DNA of 64,000 nt from Flaccisagitta enflata (lineage: Eukaryota; Chaetognatha; Sagittoidea; Aphragmophora). The notes below the pieces were generated by a model. The model was not told where the DNA came from and searched no databases. It was given only the letters and a program-made list of their open reading frames with translations. How positions within the stretch are numbered: the stretch's first letter is position 1; each line of letters starts with the position of its first letter. Where the stretch lies: positions 111,042,001 to 111,106,000 of the forward strand of contig OZ231126.1 of NCBI GenBank assembly GCA_965153355.1. The letters are read 5' to 3'. Positions 1 to 13,367 of this stretch are shown piece by piece. A program made the translations under genes and the position numbers.

Positions 1-595
1 CTACCCCCTGCCAGTGTCCACTACCCCCGCAAGTGTCCACTACCCGCTGCAAGTGTCAACTACCTCTGGAAGTAACAACTACTCCTTGCAAGTGTCAGGG
101 GCCACCCCCATTGGTGACACCACTCCCCGTAAGTGTCAACTACCCTCAGTAAGGCTTCTCAATCTCATCTGAAAAAGCCAATCACCCTCAGCAAGTGATA
201 ACCCTCTTAGTATAAACTACCCCCGTTGTAAGTGCTTCACCATCTCGCAAGTGCTCAATCTCTCCCCAACAAGTGTCAACTACCCCCTGCAAGTGTCAAA
301 TACCCCCTGCAAGAGTCAACTACCCCGCAAGTGTCAACTACCCCCACAAGGGTCAACTACCCTAACAAGTGTCAATTACCCCTGCAAGTGTCAACTCCAC
401 CCGCAAGTGTCAACTACCCCTGCAAGTGTTGACTACCCCTGCAAGTGTCAACTACCCCTCGCAAGTGTCAACTACCCCTCGCAAGTGTCAACTACCTCTC
501 GCAAGTGTCAACTACCCCCCTACAAGTGTCAACTCACCCTACAAGGGTTAACAACTCCCGCAAGTGTAAACAACCCCCACAAGTGTAAACTGGGG
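1..595. repeat. Minisatellite, ~18-20 bp unit
   Basis: Short units of the form AAGTGTCAACTACCCCTGC follow one another with small length changes and substitutions from the window edge to about 595. The reading frames across it consist only of translated repeat (CQLPLQVS-type), so no gene is called. Confidence 0.9.
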
Positions 596-599
596 AGGA

Positions 600-1537
600 C
601 CATGCATAAGCCCTTCATGTCAAATAGTGATATAATTTCTATTACCTTTAGTTTAGGACATCGACGGGCTTGTTCATGTCGACCCTCGTGATTAAAGTTA
701 CAAATGCAGGATAAAGATGAGACAGAAAAAGACAAAACACAAAATGTACAAATTCATGTAAAAATTAGAAAACAATCAACAGGTAAACGGCATGACGTAC
801 GAATACGTCGATAAAAAGAACAATATCTACAATAACTTAAATCAGGGCACCAATATAAAAAAAGAACATGACGTACGAGTACGTCTAACAATGAAATTCT
901 GTAACGTAAGAAAAAAAAGAATAAATAAGCGTCTATTAATTGAAAGTTGAAATAGTTTTTTGTTTCCAAGCATTCCATTAATGATAGAGAAGGCATTGTG
1001 AAATTTCTTTGTTTTCATGTAGAATGACGCAAAGTTAAGCATAACCACCATCAGTAATCAGAATCATTATATGAATAAGGACTAATACCTGGAGTGGTGG
1101 AAACTAATATATAATCCCGATGTCAAAAACAGTGATTCCACAAATAATCATTAATCCAGCTTTCCAGCAGGAAATCCCCTGCCCTGTGGGCACTGGTGTT
1201 CTGTTTACTAAGCAAATTAATAGGAATCTGATTGAAGATGCAGTTGATGAGACATTTGTTCATTTGTATGTATAAATTACTAATTTGTTTTCTTTATGAC
1301 TTACAATTGTAAACACAGTATTAATACGACCATGGCTGCAATAAATACAGCCAAGGAAGGACAGCAGGTCCCCCGAGGGAGACAATCAGTAAGACCGTGA
1401 GGTCGCCCATCAAGACAATGAAGTCTTGTCGGAATCAGTAGGACTATAGAAATTTGAGTGTGTTTAGTGAAGTGGCTTATTTTTAGTCAGGAAAAGAAAA
1501 AAAAGTTTTATAGAGACTACATGATAATAAACTAACC
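600..1537. other. Unassigned intergenic DNA
   Basis: AT-rich DNA with a short near-duplicate (ACGTACGAATACGTC near 796 and ACGTACGAGTACGTC near 873). Nothing else recognisable was seen. Confidence 0.4.
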
Positions 1538-1540
1538 GTA

Positions 1541-1579
1541 CCTAACCTAACCTAACCTAACCTTAACCTAACCTAACCA
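1541..1579 (-). repeat. TTAGG-like tail behind a LINE
   Basis: About seven CCTAA units with one CCTTAA variant; on the minus strand this is GGTTA repeated. It begins some 40 bp beyond the last LINE stop codon on the minus strand, so it is best read as the 3' simple-repeat tail of that element. The unit equals the telomere repeat known from many arthropods. Confidence 0.65.
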
Positions 1580-1616
1580 AACCAAACTGAGTTAACTAGA
1601 GCTTAATACTGTAGTA

Positions 1617-4600
1617 CTATAAGTGATGTTTCTTGTCTTTGCATCTAGGATTAGTACAATAACTTTTATGGGCATATCTGTTGAGTAGCGATTTTTTTAA
1701 CAGTCTTTTAAAAAAAGAATTCTGATCTATTTTTCTTAAGTCACTTGTGGTATTATTCCAAAGTTTTGGGCCAATAGCACAGAAACTGTTAGAGGCAGCT
1801 CTAGATTTGTAGTTGGGCACTTTTAGGTCCAAGGGATTTTGAGCCTGGCCCGAATTGTACTCACAATTATACTGGAGTGCTACAAAGGTTCTGTATCTTT
1901 TTGGTGTGCGCTGGTAGAAGGAATCATGCATAAGTAATAAGCATTGCTGCTCATAGAGATCATTGAATTTTAGTAGTCAAAGTTGTTTCATTAGGGGCTC
2001 TGTGTGGGCAGAAAAGTAAGACTTAGTTATTGTTCTTATTGTCTTTTTTGAATATTTACTATTCTTTTTTTATTTTGGGCTTTTCATCCGCCCCAAGCAG
2101 GCAATCCATAGAGCACATGAGGTTGAATGAATGAGTGGTAAAGAATTTTAGGGTTGGAGGAGGGAGCAGATTCTTTACTCTGTTTATCATGCTGTTGCTT
2201 CGAGCTATCTTGTTTGCTACATGAGTGCAATGCTTTTCCCAGCTTAGTGTTCTATCTATGGTTATTCCTAAGAATTGTGCATCATCATAGATACCAAGTT
2301 TTTCTCCATCAAGGTGGATCTCGGGAAGCTTTGAATTTTTTGGAAGTGATTTTTTCCTAAAAATAACAGTTTTAGTTTTCTTGGGGTTAAGTTTCAATTG
2401 GTTTGCTTTAAAGTAATCATTTATGCCTTCAAGTTCCTGATTAAGAGTTGGCAATGCCTCAAAATTATATCCCTGTATCAACAGGTTAGTATCATCAGCA
2501 AAAGTTACACTTTTAAGGTTTGAAGCAGATGGTAGGTCATTCACATAAAGAAGGAAAAGAAGGGGTCCTAAGATACTGCCTTGGGGAACACCAGTAGATA
2601 GTAGTAATCTGGAGCTACTATGTCCATTGAGATCAACATATTGATAGCGATTTCCAAGATAAGACTCAAACCACTTCAGAGCTGTGCCTTCCACCAGTTC
2701 CGTAATGAATATAGTTTTCAAGTAAAAATGAAAGTGATTCCAAGAATTGGTAAAAATATTTATAAAGATGCTGAAATACCAATGGCGTGGTGACCACATT
2801 TCTATACATTCCTCAATACTCTTTATAAAGTCAAGGGTCGCATGGGTAGTATTGTGGCCTGTTAGAAATCCATATTGTGATTCAAAAAGAATTTCATACC
2901 GGACCAGAAACTCAAAGACTTTTTTATAGATAAGGCGTTCAATGATTTTTGAAAATATTGGTAATAACCGATAACAAGTCCTATAATTTTCTTAGAGGTG
3001 TTTATCTCCTTTGAGTTTGTCTAAAGGTACAACTCTGGCTATCTTTCCATTCTCTGGAAAAATCCCTGTTTTCTGAGAGCAGTTAACTAAGTGTGCCAAG
3101 ACTGGTGCCAAAATGTCTATATCCCTTAGAATGATATTTTGTTGAAATCCAGCAGGATCTTTGCTGGTTTTTGGGGTCAACTTTTTACATACTTCTATGA
3201 ATTCTTGATGGGTTACATCATTTAGGAGGAGTGAATTTGAGTTTCTTGCAGCGTGTTTGTGGAGGTAGTGTGATGGGCCATGAGTTGACTTGCCTACACT
3301 TGCATTCGTCTGTGGTCCTACATTGGCGTAGTAGTGATTAATATTTTCCGCATTAGTTAATGGGTCCTTAATGATGTTTCCCTGATAGTGAAACTCAGTG
3401 GTTATATCTTCTTTATTGCTAAGTTTATTTGTTGCTTTTTTAATAATGTTCCAGTGTTTTTTTATATTACCTGAGCTTTCTGCTATCTGTCTGCTTAAAT
3501 ATTCCTTTTCTGCCTTGCGGATTTTTGACACTATTGCATTCCTCAGTTTTTTGTAATCTTCTCGCCTATGTTTCTGCTTGGCTAGTCTGTCTCTCCGTCT
3601 GATGTCAGCCAGTAATTCAAAGTTCATCCAAGGGTCTCGGTAATGTCGGTTTGAGTTTTTTTTGAAGGTACTGGTGGTCAAATTTTTGTTATAATGAAAC
3701 CCATACTTAGTTTGAATCATGTCATAAATTACATTTGGATCATCTTGTTCAAAAACATCATGCCAATTGTCTTGTCTTAGTCCATTTTTTCTAAGTTGAT
3801 GTCCTTGTTCAGTAAAAAATGACTTTGTAAAAGATTCACGTTTGGGATTCTTTTCTAGATCATTATTGAGGATTGTAAATACTGGAAAATGGTCAGTGTA
3901 TCCGCTGTTGCCAGCTATTTCTGTGTCTATGATACCACTTATCATGTGCTTTCCATCTCTTGAGAATATATGGTCAATTAGTGTTGCACTCTGCTTTTTG
4001 ATTCTTGTTGGTCTGACTATTCTTGGTATAAATTTATGGTTAGTGATAAGGTCGTAGTAGTTAGCAGTTGGTAGGTGATTATCGTATTTAAGCAGGTTCA
4101 AGTTAAAGTCGCCAGCTAGTATAACTTCGTTGGTCCTTTTGTCTGTTAAGGTCAGGAATTTTTCTAATTCAGACATAAATCTATCATAATTTTGTCCCTT
4201 GGGTTGTCTATAGATATCAGCTACAATTAGATCTCTCTTGGAACCATTTTTCGGGGTTGAGACAACGTTTGGGATACGTACAACTAGACTTTCAAAATAT
4301 TGATCTACAAACTCAGTTTTCTCTAAAATCATTGCCTTTGGAGAAATTGATTCGCTAATAAATACACCAACACCACCCCCTTTCATTGTGGTGCGTCCTT
4401 TATGAAAAAACACATATCCTGGCATAATAGTTTTGAGTTCTGATTCAGTGTAGCCAGAATTTGACAATTTAGTAATGTGTGTTTCAACTACAATGAGTAT
4501 GTCAGGCCTATTGTCGGGGGTTGAAATATTGCTAATGAATAGCTTTAGCGATCTCAGTTTGGTCAGGAGATTTGCTATGTTTATTGATAAAATGGTCAGG

Positions 4601-4785
4601 TTATGGCTATTTCTAATGTCCCTATTTCTGAACATATCAACTAATTCCGATTCAGTGTAATACAAGCTATCGTGAATAATACAGCTAAATGCCTCATTCT
4701 CATCATTGTCATCAGTGAGCACATTGCAAAAATTTTTTTGGTTGTCAGCTAAGACATTGGGTATTGTGAGCTCATCTTCTGTCAT
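1617..4785 (-). pseudogene. APE-type non-LTR retrotransposon ORF2 (CR1/L2/Jockey-like), decayed
   Basis: The 597-residue upstream part (4785-2992) is an apurinic-endonuclease domain. Visible motifs are SIN at 67-69, E101 in VVETHI, YRQP at 192, AGDFN at 224-228, LIDHIF near 270 and YTDHF near 296. The reverse-transcriptase start follows. An in-frame TAA at 2992-2994 interrupts it; the same frame then continues as ENYRTCYRLLPIFSKIIERL and on to the polymerase motifs GVPQGSILGPLLF and FADD. The first catalytic-Asp motif is not readable near 2710-2760. Near 2146 the frame shifts by one, where LYHSFIQPHVLYGLPAWGG reads in the other frame. A typical LINE C-terminus lies at 1931-1617 in a different frame. 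No ORF1 was found. One stop, at least two frame changes and a lost motif make it inactive. Confidence 0.9.
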
Positions 4786-6250
4786 TTACAATAGACTAAG
4801 CTTCTGAGGCTGAAAATAAGAAAAAAAAATAAGAATGGGCCTTTAGTCCAAGAAGTTCCTCTTTGCTAGGATACAGTACTATTAAAATCGGAAAGTAGAC
4901 TCACTATATTTTCTTAAATGCAAAAAATACAAATAGGATGCCTACGCTCATCAGTGTTGTAGAGAAGCATTGCCGTGGATTTGTTGTTGATGAGATCAGC
5001 ATCCGGTATTGCTTGGCATGGGTTTGTGGCTTGGAGTTATTATTGATGAGTTCGTGGCCACTTGGGAATTTGTCATTTTTTGTTTGTTTTACCAGTTTGG
5101 CGTGTGTTAAGTGTCGTGAGTTGATAGCCGTGAGAGCTGGTCACCGTGGTGTTAGCCATCGTTGATGGCTATTGAGTTCATTGCCGTGCGTGTGTTGCAT
5201 GGGTCTTCCATCTAGGCTGGGGCGAGCGGAGGAGTCACGTGAAGGGGGTCGAGTCGGCACGATCGCCTTGAGGAGATTGCGCCAAGACTGATTCAGCTTG
5301 AGGCGAGGGTGGCTACAGGTTGGCAGCTGCTATGTTGAAACTGCTGAAGATGGTTATGATTTACATTGATGATATAATTTGTCTGCTGAAGAGTGATGTT
5401 TGTTGATGTTTGACGTTTGTTGATGTTTGTGGTTAAATTAGCAGTGCCTGTAAAAGGAAAAATTAGTTCTGCAATGAGTAAGTTCGTGTGTTTACAGGAA
5501 ATTAACCGGGTGATCCATTATCTGTAGGTGCAACCGTGCATTACTTGCTGTTATGAATACATGTTGATTAGTAAAGCAGTTATAAGATCTTTAAATTTCA
5601 CCAATTATAAAGACGTGAGACAGATTGACAGTTTCTTTGCCTGGAAAAAAAATAACATTAGGTTGAACATAGCAATACAGTTGGGATCCCTGCGCTAAAA
5701 ATGGGTAAAATCAAGAGAATGGAAAATAAACTTATGTGCAGAGATCCATGGCGTATGACATGTGCATGTCCGTTAATTAGGCATGGAGGACTCCCAGACC
5801 AGCGGCCCAAGGTGGTAGTTGTTGCTATTTTACATGACTTGAAGATGAGCGGCACAAGCTTTTTAAAAAGCTTTTAAGATTGTTAACTTTGCAAATTTTA
5901 AACATTGAAAATTCGTCTTAATTTCCTTTTGCCGTTTCTCGATTTCTTGTCCTTTAGCATAAGTTTGAGATTTTTAGTTAATGATTCATGTCATCAATTT
6001 TCAGTGTCGAAGGGTCCTTGAAGAGCAGTTTGGATGAGATGAAAGATGGAGTGCTGGAATTACAGTCAAGATGCGAGGTTTTGTTCCCAAATAATTAAAT
6101 TCTAAAGATTGTAAAGTTTAAACTGTGGTATGCGGAAAAAATGCCGTCTAATCACAATGTCATATAATCAATCAACACAGTTTGCGTCGGCATAAAAGCA
6201 TTGAGGACATAAGCAAGTGTGAAGTAGTAAATTAGCTGTATAATGTAACA
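4786..6250. other. Unassigned DNA upstream of the LINE
   Basis: May include the LINE 5' leader, but no ORF1-like frame is visible. Short G/T-rich runs (TGTTGATGTTTG near 5,400) occur. No feature is supported. Confidence 0.35.
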
Positions 6251-6252
6251 AA

Positions 6253-9200
6253 GTGGCTGCTGTCATCTTCCAAATATTTAAAAAGTGGCTGCTGAGTGGC
6301 TGCTGGCCCAGTCCCGTTTTACTGCTTGATGGCTGCTGAGTGGCTGCTGGCTTTATTTTTTTAAAAGTAAAAAGTGGCTGCTGGCTCTGCTCTTCTGGTA
6401 TGATAGAAGTGTGGCTGCTTTACAATTGGCTGCTGGTCCAATCCCCGACTTAATAACCAGTGGCTGCTGGGGCTGCTGGTCCAATCCCCGTTTTTGCAAA
6501 CAGTGCCTGCTGGGTGGCTGCTGGCTTTATTTCCAGAAAAGTAGAAGTGGCTGCTGATATATTCAAATTTTGAAAAACCATGGCTGCTAGTGAAACGCTG
6601 GCCAAATCCACAATTTGCTAAGAGCAGTGGCTGCTGGTGAAGGCTGCCTGATTTATTACGATAAAGGAAAAAAGTGACTGAAGTAACTTTCTTGAAAATT
6701 TTCAAAAGTAGCTGCTGAGTGGCTGCTGGCAAAAATCCCACGATTTATTGGCCAGTGGCTGCTGGTGGCTGCTGGTCCAATCCCCGATTTTATGACCAGT
6801 GGCTGCTGAGTGGCAAATGGCTTTATTTGATTCAAAGTAAAAAGTTGCTGCTGGCTCTATCTTCAATTTTTGAAAAAGTGGCTGCTGAGTGGCCATAAGC
6901 CAAATACTGATTTAACCAACAGTGGCACCAACTTTCTCAGGTGAAATAACTGGTCTAATCCACACGTTTTGTAACCAGTGGTTGCTGGGTATGCTTGCTT
7001 TATTTCCATAATCATGAAAAGTGGCTTGTATGGCTCTATCTTCAAATATTTAAAAGTGGCTGCTGAGTGGCTGCTGGCTGAATCCCCCAATTTTTAACCA
7101 GTGGCTGCTGAGTGGCTGCTGGCTTTATTTTTTTCAAAGTAAAAAGTGGCTGCTGGCTCTATCTTCTAATTTATGATAAGTGGCTGCTGAGTGGCTGCTG
7201 GTCCAAGTCCCCGACTTAATAACCAGTGGCTGCTGGGTGGCTGCTGGTCCAATCCCAGGTTTTGTAACCAGTGGCTGCTGGGTGGCTGCCGGCTTTGACC
7301 TAGAAAAATAAAAATTGGCTGCTGCTCTATCTTCAGAATTTTAGAAAAATTGGCTATCTCTAGGTGAAACATGACTAAATCTGGTGCATAACCAGTCTAA
7401 AACATGAGTCATTTACTCAGTTATGATCAGAAAAACGTAGCTTCACTGGCTCTTTCTTAAATTTTAAAATTAAACTCTTCAATTGGCTGTTAGCTAATCT
7501 TTGGATTACCAACAGTGGCCTTTGAGTGCTGCTGGTTAATCATTATTAACCCACAGTGGCTAACAACTATTCAGTAAATGAAAGTGGCTGCTTTGAGTCT
7601 ATCTTGTTTTGAAAAGTTGGCTGCTAAAGAGTATCTTATATTGAAATCCTGATTAATAACTGATGTGCTGGGTGGCTGTGAATTCTAATCAGTTTTATAT
7701 TAGTGGCTGTAGGTGGCTGCTTACTTTATTTCAATAATGTAAAATGTTTCATGGCTCAAATCGATATTTTGAGAGTGACTCTAACACAATTAGCTGCTGG
7801 CTGAATCCTCGATTTATAATAAATTGAAAAGCTCTTCTGTTAGCTCCTATTTATTTTCAAAGTAAGTGGCTGCTGAAATAATCTTAATTTATGAAAAAGT
7901 GGCTTGCTAGAGTGTGCTCTTAACCCAATCTAAACTTAATAACCAGTATTTCTTTCTGAGTGTAGTCTAATCCATTATATATTAGTGTTTTGCTGGGTGG
8001 CTGCTGGCTATTTCCAGAAAGTAAAAGAAAGTGGCTGCTAATCTATCTTCCAATTTTTAAAAAAGTGGCTGCTGAGTACAATGCTGGCTAATCCCGATTT
8101 TATAACAACCGAAAGTGGCTGCTGAGTGGCTGCTGGATTCATTACGATAAAAAGGAAAAAAGTGGCTGCTGGCTCTTTCTTCAAAATTTTTTCAAGTAGC
8201 TGCTGAGTGGCTGCTATTTCAATCCTAGATTTTTTTTCCAGTGGCTGCTGGGTGAATGCTAACAATTAATCGTTTTTGCCAACAGTGGCTCATAAACTTC
8301 TTTAATGCAGTAAAAATTATCTTCTGGCTCTATCTTCCAATTTTTGAAAAGGGCTGTGGTGGCTGCTGACCCCAATCCCCGATTTAATATCAGTAGCTGC
8401 TGGTGGCTATAACTCAGTCTAATTACCCGTTTTTATGACTTCCAGTGGCTGCTGGGTGGCTGCTTGCGTTATTTCATAATAAATGAAGTGGCTGCTATTA
8501 TCTTCAAGTATTTAAAGTGGCTGCTGAGTGGCTGCTAATTTTGATCGATTTTATATTGTGGCCTGCTGAGTGTTCTTCTAAGCCACTATTACACTCAGAA
8601 GTAAAAAGTGGCTGCAGCTCTGTCTTCTAAATTCATGAAAAGTGGCTGCTGGTGGCGCTAATGCAAATCCCCGATAATAATAGTCCCGATGACTGCTGAG
8701 TGTTACTAAAGGTCAATCCCCGTCACACTTATTCAAATTAGTCAGCTGCTAGGTATTCTTAACTTTGGCCTCAGAAAGTAAAAGTGGCTGCTGAAATATC
8801 TTAATTTTGAAAAGGTGGCTTCTTACTTTGGTGTGCTGCTTTAATCCCCACGATTTTCTAACCAGTAGCTGCTGAGTGGCTGCTGGATTTATTACAATAA
8901 GGAAAAAAAATGGCTGCTGGCTCTTTCTTCAGAATTTTCAAAAGTGCTTTTAATTTGGCTCTTTGGCCCAATCCCAGTTATTATCAGTAACACAGTATTT
9001 CAAAGTCAAATCCTGTTTTGTAGCAAAGTGTGCTGGCTTTATTTCAGTAAAGTAAAAGTGGCTGCTGGCTCTATCTCCAATTTTTCAAAAGTGGCTGCTG
9101 AGTGGCTGCTGGCTTTAACCCGATTAAAACCAGTGGCTGCTCAGTGGCCGCTGGTCTAATCCCAGTTTTTGTACCCAGTGGCTGCTGGGTGGCTGCTTGC

Positions 9201-9775
9201 TTTATTACCATGTCGTAAAAGTAGCTAGCTCTATCTTCAAATTTCTAAAAAGTGGCTGCTAAGTGGCTGCTGGCAGATCCCCAATTTTACAACAAGTGGC
9301 TGCTGGTGGCTGCAACTGGCACTAAAGTAAAAATTATTGTACAGCTCTATCTTCAAATTATGAAGAAATTGGCTGCTGGTGGCTGCTGGCCAATCCCCAA
9401 AACCATGTCAATTGGCTGCCACAGGTGGCTGCTGGTCAATCCCCACGTTTTTATGACCAGCAGCTGCTGGGTGACTGCTAACTTTATTTTGGAAAAGTAA
9501 AAAGTGGCTGCCTGGCTCTCTTTTTCAAATTTTGAGAAAGCAAGCTGCTAAGTGGCACCATGCCCAATCTGATTACCTATAGCAGTTCAAGCTGCTGGTG
9601 GCTGCTGGATTCATTAATCAAAAGAAAAAGTGTTGCTGGCTCTTTCTTCCAAGAATTTTTCAAAAGTGTGGCTGCTGGTGGCTGCCTGGCTAAATCTATT
9701 TTTTTTAACAGTGGCTGCTGAGTGGCTGCTGGTCAATCCCCACGTTTTTGCCAGTGCACAGTGCTGCCAATCTGC
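6253..9775. repeat. GTGGCTGCTG satellite, block 1 (degenerate)
   Basis: The module AGTGGCTGCTGAGTGGCTGC alternates with ~20-bp linkers from a small set: CCAATCCCCGATTTTATAACC, CTTTATTTCCAGAAAAGTAA and CTCTATCTTCAAATTTTGAA types. Copies between 7,380 and 9,780 carry many substitutions and deletions. Frames across it (KWLLSGCW-type) are repeat translations, not genes. Confidence 0.92.
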
Positions 9776-10528
9776 TTTTTTCAAACATGAGTATACTATG
9801 GTCACAAAAGAAGTGGTACAAATCTGAGACAAAAACCTAAGTCGACAATAATGATTATAATGAATACAACAACAAAGAAAAAAATTTAAAAAAAGATTTT
9901 TCTTCATTTTTTTAGTTTTTATATGGAAAAAGGTCATTTTTAACAATTCAAGATTATTTTAGAATACAAAAGAAATCATAAATCTCCTAAATCTCCTTAA
10001 ATTGAATAGTGATTTAATATTTCTATGTGCTAATAAAATGATTTCTATAGAAAATGAGGCTAAGTTATTACAAAAGAAAAAATTAAGATAAATATATTTC
10101 TATCAATATTCTTTTTTAGCTTAAGATATCTAGGCCTACTCCAAATATGCAAAGTAAACCTTTACTGAATTATGTATAATTTCACTAATCCATCGGTAAG
10201 TTTCATGGACAAAAGATTCAAAGTTTAAGCTTAACAGGAACACAGAAAAAATACAGAATAAAATATCACTTAAAATTTTTTTTTCTTAAATCTTTAAAAG
10301 TATCATGAATGATTTGAAACTCAGAAAATGCTTAAAAACGAATGAAGTCATGATGTTTATTTTTTTTCATAGATACAAGAAAATAAGAATGATAGAAATA
10401 TACTAAAAATTATACATCTTTAATCTTTTTAATATTTTCAAATATTCTCGATTATATCTGGTTCTCAAGCATGTGCAACCCATAGTGCATGTTTAATGTC
10501 AAATCTCGTCTAATTCCTTTGAAACGAA
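9776..10528. other. AT-rich intergenic DNA
   Basis: A/T-rich sequence with poly-A and poly-T runs and no sustained coding frame. Confidence 0.4.
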
Positions 10529-10735
10529 AACAAGGTCGGATACATGGCTACCCCAGTCTTAAGTGGGTGGGCAGGGGCTGTATTTTAGGTCACTTGATCA
10601 TTCGGGCAGAAGCAGTGAGGCCAAAGACAGTTAAAAAACCAAAAAAGTGACGGACGGACCAACAGACGGACCAACGCACAGACTAACGGATGGATGGACC
10701 GACAAAGCAGGGTGTAGAGTCGCGTAGCACTCAAC
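10529..10735 (-). repeat. Dispersed short repeat, subfamily S1
   Basis: On the minus strand it starts with a hairpin-forming region (here degraded, ..GCTACGCGACTCTACACCC..), has a variable GTCC/GTTGGTCC section, and ends in the conserved tail ..GCCATGTATCCGACCTTG. The same order of parts recurs at more than 20 places in this window. No clear tRNA-type A and B boxes were seen, so calling it a SINE would be a guess. Confidence 0.8.
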
Positions 10736-11245
10736 TTAATACATAACAATCACAGGTGGATGGGGAGAGGCATGCAATTTCTCCCCCCCCCCCCACATAC
10801 ACAATCACAACTGTCCATGGGTTAGTCCGTCAGACCTACACAAGTTTTTTTTTCGATTCAGGAGATAGATTCATGTTTTTTCTTTCTTTTTTTTTTGCTT
10901 TTTCATGATTTTTGTTTTGTTTATAGATTTGCGTGGCATGCGACTAAAAATGGAGGTGCTGAAAACCAAAATACAGTTATTAATTTTGGCGAGACGAGGG
11001 GGACCATATCCATCTGGGCATAATCTAAATCTCATGATCCTCATGTTCTGTCGGTATGGTTCATGCAAGCAGGAAATTGATGAAATAGGGAAGGAACAGC
11101 CCCTCATAAAGAGTTCATTCAAATCATAGAAACGGACGGACAGAGCAAGTCAAAAGTATGGCTTATCTTTACTAACTCGCTTCTGAAGTAACTGTACAAA
11201 ATCATATCTTTCATGGAGCAACAAGCTCAACGCCATATAGACTGA
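10736..11245. other. Unassigned DNA
   Basis: Contains a C-run near 10,781-10,795 and ordinary AT-rich sequence. Nothing else is supported. Confidence 0.3.
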
Positions 11246-11755
11246 ACTTGAATGAATAAACAAATGAATGAATGAACGAATAAATGAATGAAACAAGTGT
11301 CAGTTTCAAACAGTTTGTTCTTTTCATCTCTAAATAAATGAATGAAGGAACAAAAAAATGAATGAATTAATGAATTTACATATAAATGAATTAATGAATG
11401 AATGAATGAATAAATGAATGAATGAATGAATGTGGAATAAATGAAAATAGTTCTAAGAGAAACAATGCTTAGCATTAAAACTTGTATCTGTTGACAATGA
11501 TTGAAGAGATAAATTTATTAAAAAATCAACGACTGACAATTGGATTAGTTGAAGAATGAGTTATGAATAAATGAATGCATGAATGAATGAATGAATGAAT
11601 GAATGAATCAAAGATGAATAGATGAATTAGAAGAAAAGTGTGGATGGTTGAATCCCAATAGAAAGAAAAATTGAATGAATGAATGAATGAATGAATGAAT
11701 GAATGAATGAATGAATGAATGAATGAATGAATGAATGAATGAATAAATGTAGGAA
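11246..11755. repeat. (GAAT)n tetranucleotide tracts
   Basis: Three tracts of GAAT/GAATAAAT near 11,250-11,440, 11,570-11,610 and 11,672-11,745, separated by unique AT-rich DNA. Confidence 0.9.
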
Positions 11756-12655
11756 TGAATAAATGAAAAATAATTTTAAATAAACAGATTGCTGTTGACA
11801 GTGAGTGAAACTCTTACAAATTTCAGCAAGTTACAAGTGGAAAATGTCTGATTTAGCATTTTCAAGAAATGAGAAAAATGACCTGTAATTTTCATCCCAA
11901 AAAAAGTAGTATCCAGCATAAAGCTGCAGAGTAAACCTTATATACATTTGCTAGAAGGCATGATGTAAGATTTTCAGTATGTAATAAGCGAGGAATGTGT
12001 GGAAAACTGACACAAAAAAGAAAATTATGAATTTTCTGAAAGCAGAATTTTTGGGCCAGGTGCAGCTTTGAAGTCATTGCTGGCTCAATTTTTGAGTCAC
12101 ACCGGAGATTTTTTGCATGGAGCTAGTCTAGATACGCACTTGACATAATGCCAAAGCGCGTACATGTGACTGAAAATTTTCTGTACTCAATGCTTCGATG
12201 AAAAATGCTGTTTTTTGCACATTTTTTTACAAGGGCCTGGTAACCATAGTAACGAGGTAAGTTAAGGGTATTGAAAAGCACTTTTAAGCCCTAACAAATA
12301 GTCAAATTAGAAATTCAGACCATGAACCACCACGCTGCGGTGGAAAATCATGAAATTTTCAAATTGCGACTCGGTAGGTTATTTCTTGCTGGTATTAAGG
12401 GCCTATTCCATAGTGAAGCGTAGTGATTGAGTTCATCTCCCAAAGAGAGCAAAAAAGATAATATGCTCAACCTGGCAACAAACCTAGCATTACTGTTCAT
12501 AATCTAGGTTACAAGATTATATAAGAATGATAAAGTTCATAATTTTTTATATGGTTATTACATATTTATACGAGAAGGATGAGAGAGCTGAAAATTTTCA
12601 ATTTCGTCAGACAGTGCGAGGAGTTGCGTAACCAAATAACATAAGAAAATTGTAA
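11756..12655. other. Unassigned DNA
   Basis: Non-repetitive AT-rich sequence without a supported frame. Confidence 0.35.
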
Positions 12656-12844
12656 TGTGAGAAAGGATGTAACACTGAAGATGATGGTAAGCTTAACAAC
12701 GACGACGACGACAATGACGACGACGACGATGACGACGACGACGACGACGATTACGATTACGACGACGACGACGATGACGATTTCGAGACTCAGGATGACA
12801 GTGAGGGCTATGACATGGACACTCATGAACATGGGATTAACTAA
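12656..12844 (+). CDS. Asp-run reading frame, possible exon
   Basis: A 62-codon open frame without its own ATG. After ten or so ordinary residues comes a run of about 28 Asp/Asn/Tyr residues encoded by (GAC)n, then a non-repetitive tail FETQDDSEGYDMDTHEHGIN and a stop at 12842. The tail is the only argument for coding; a decayed exon or a chance frame over a GAC microsatellite is equally possible. A CAACAA microsatellite follows at 12,880-12,995. Confidence 0.2.
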   Translation, partial: CEKGCNTEDDGKLNNDDDDNDDDDDDDDDDDDYDYDDDDDDDFETQDDSEGYDMDTHEHGIN

Positions 12845-12962
12845 GAAAGAGTGAAGAAGAAAAAGAAAAAGAGCAACAACAACCACTACAACAACATCAA
12901 CAATAACAACAACAATTAAATAAATAACAATAAATAATAAATAAATAACAACAACAACAAAT

Positions 12963-12996
<34 letters not shown>

Positions 12997-13367
12997 GCAT
13001 CAAGGCTATAGGACAGAATGTGAGAAATAGATCACTCAGATTTCAGTCGATTCATCGTCGTCGACGTCATCGTCATTGCTATGGTCGTCGTTGGCATGCT
13101 CTTGACCAGGTCAGATATTTTCCGCAGGTTTGAATGGCCATCATGTCATGCTGAGCTCGGTCGCCAACTCAGCTACTAGGTAGCTAAATTTAGCTACTAC
13201 AGAGGAGTGCTTAGCTATTAAAAAAGATGTTTAGCTACCAGCTATTAATTTAGATACTTTTGATAATTTCTTTTAGATACTCGAGCATCTATTTAGCTAC
13301 TTGAGACTGATGCTTTTTGCTTGGAAATTTCTTTTTAATGACTGATATAAACAGAAAAAACATGGTA

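Noticed and set aside
5500-5560. Stretch loosely reminiscent of an rRNA 3' end (CTGTAGGTGCAACCGTGC)
   Set aside because: No flanking conserved rRNA sequence; a chance likeness.
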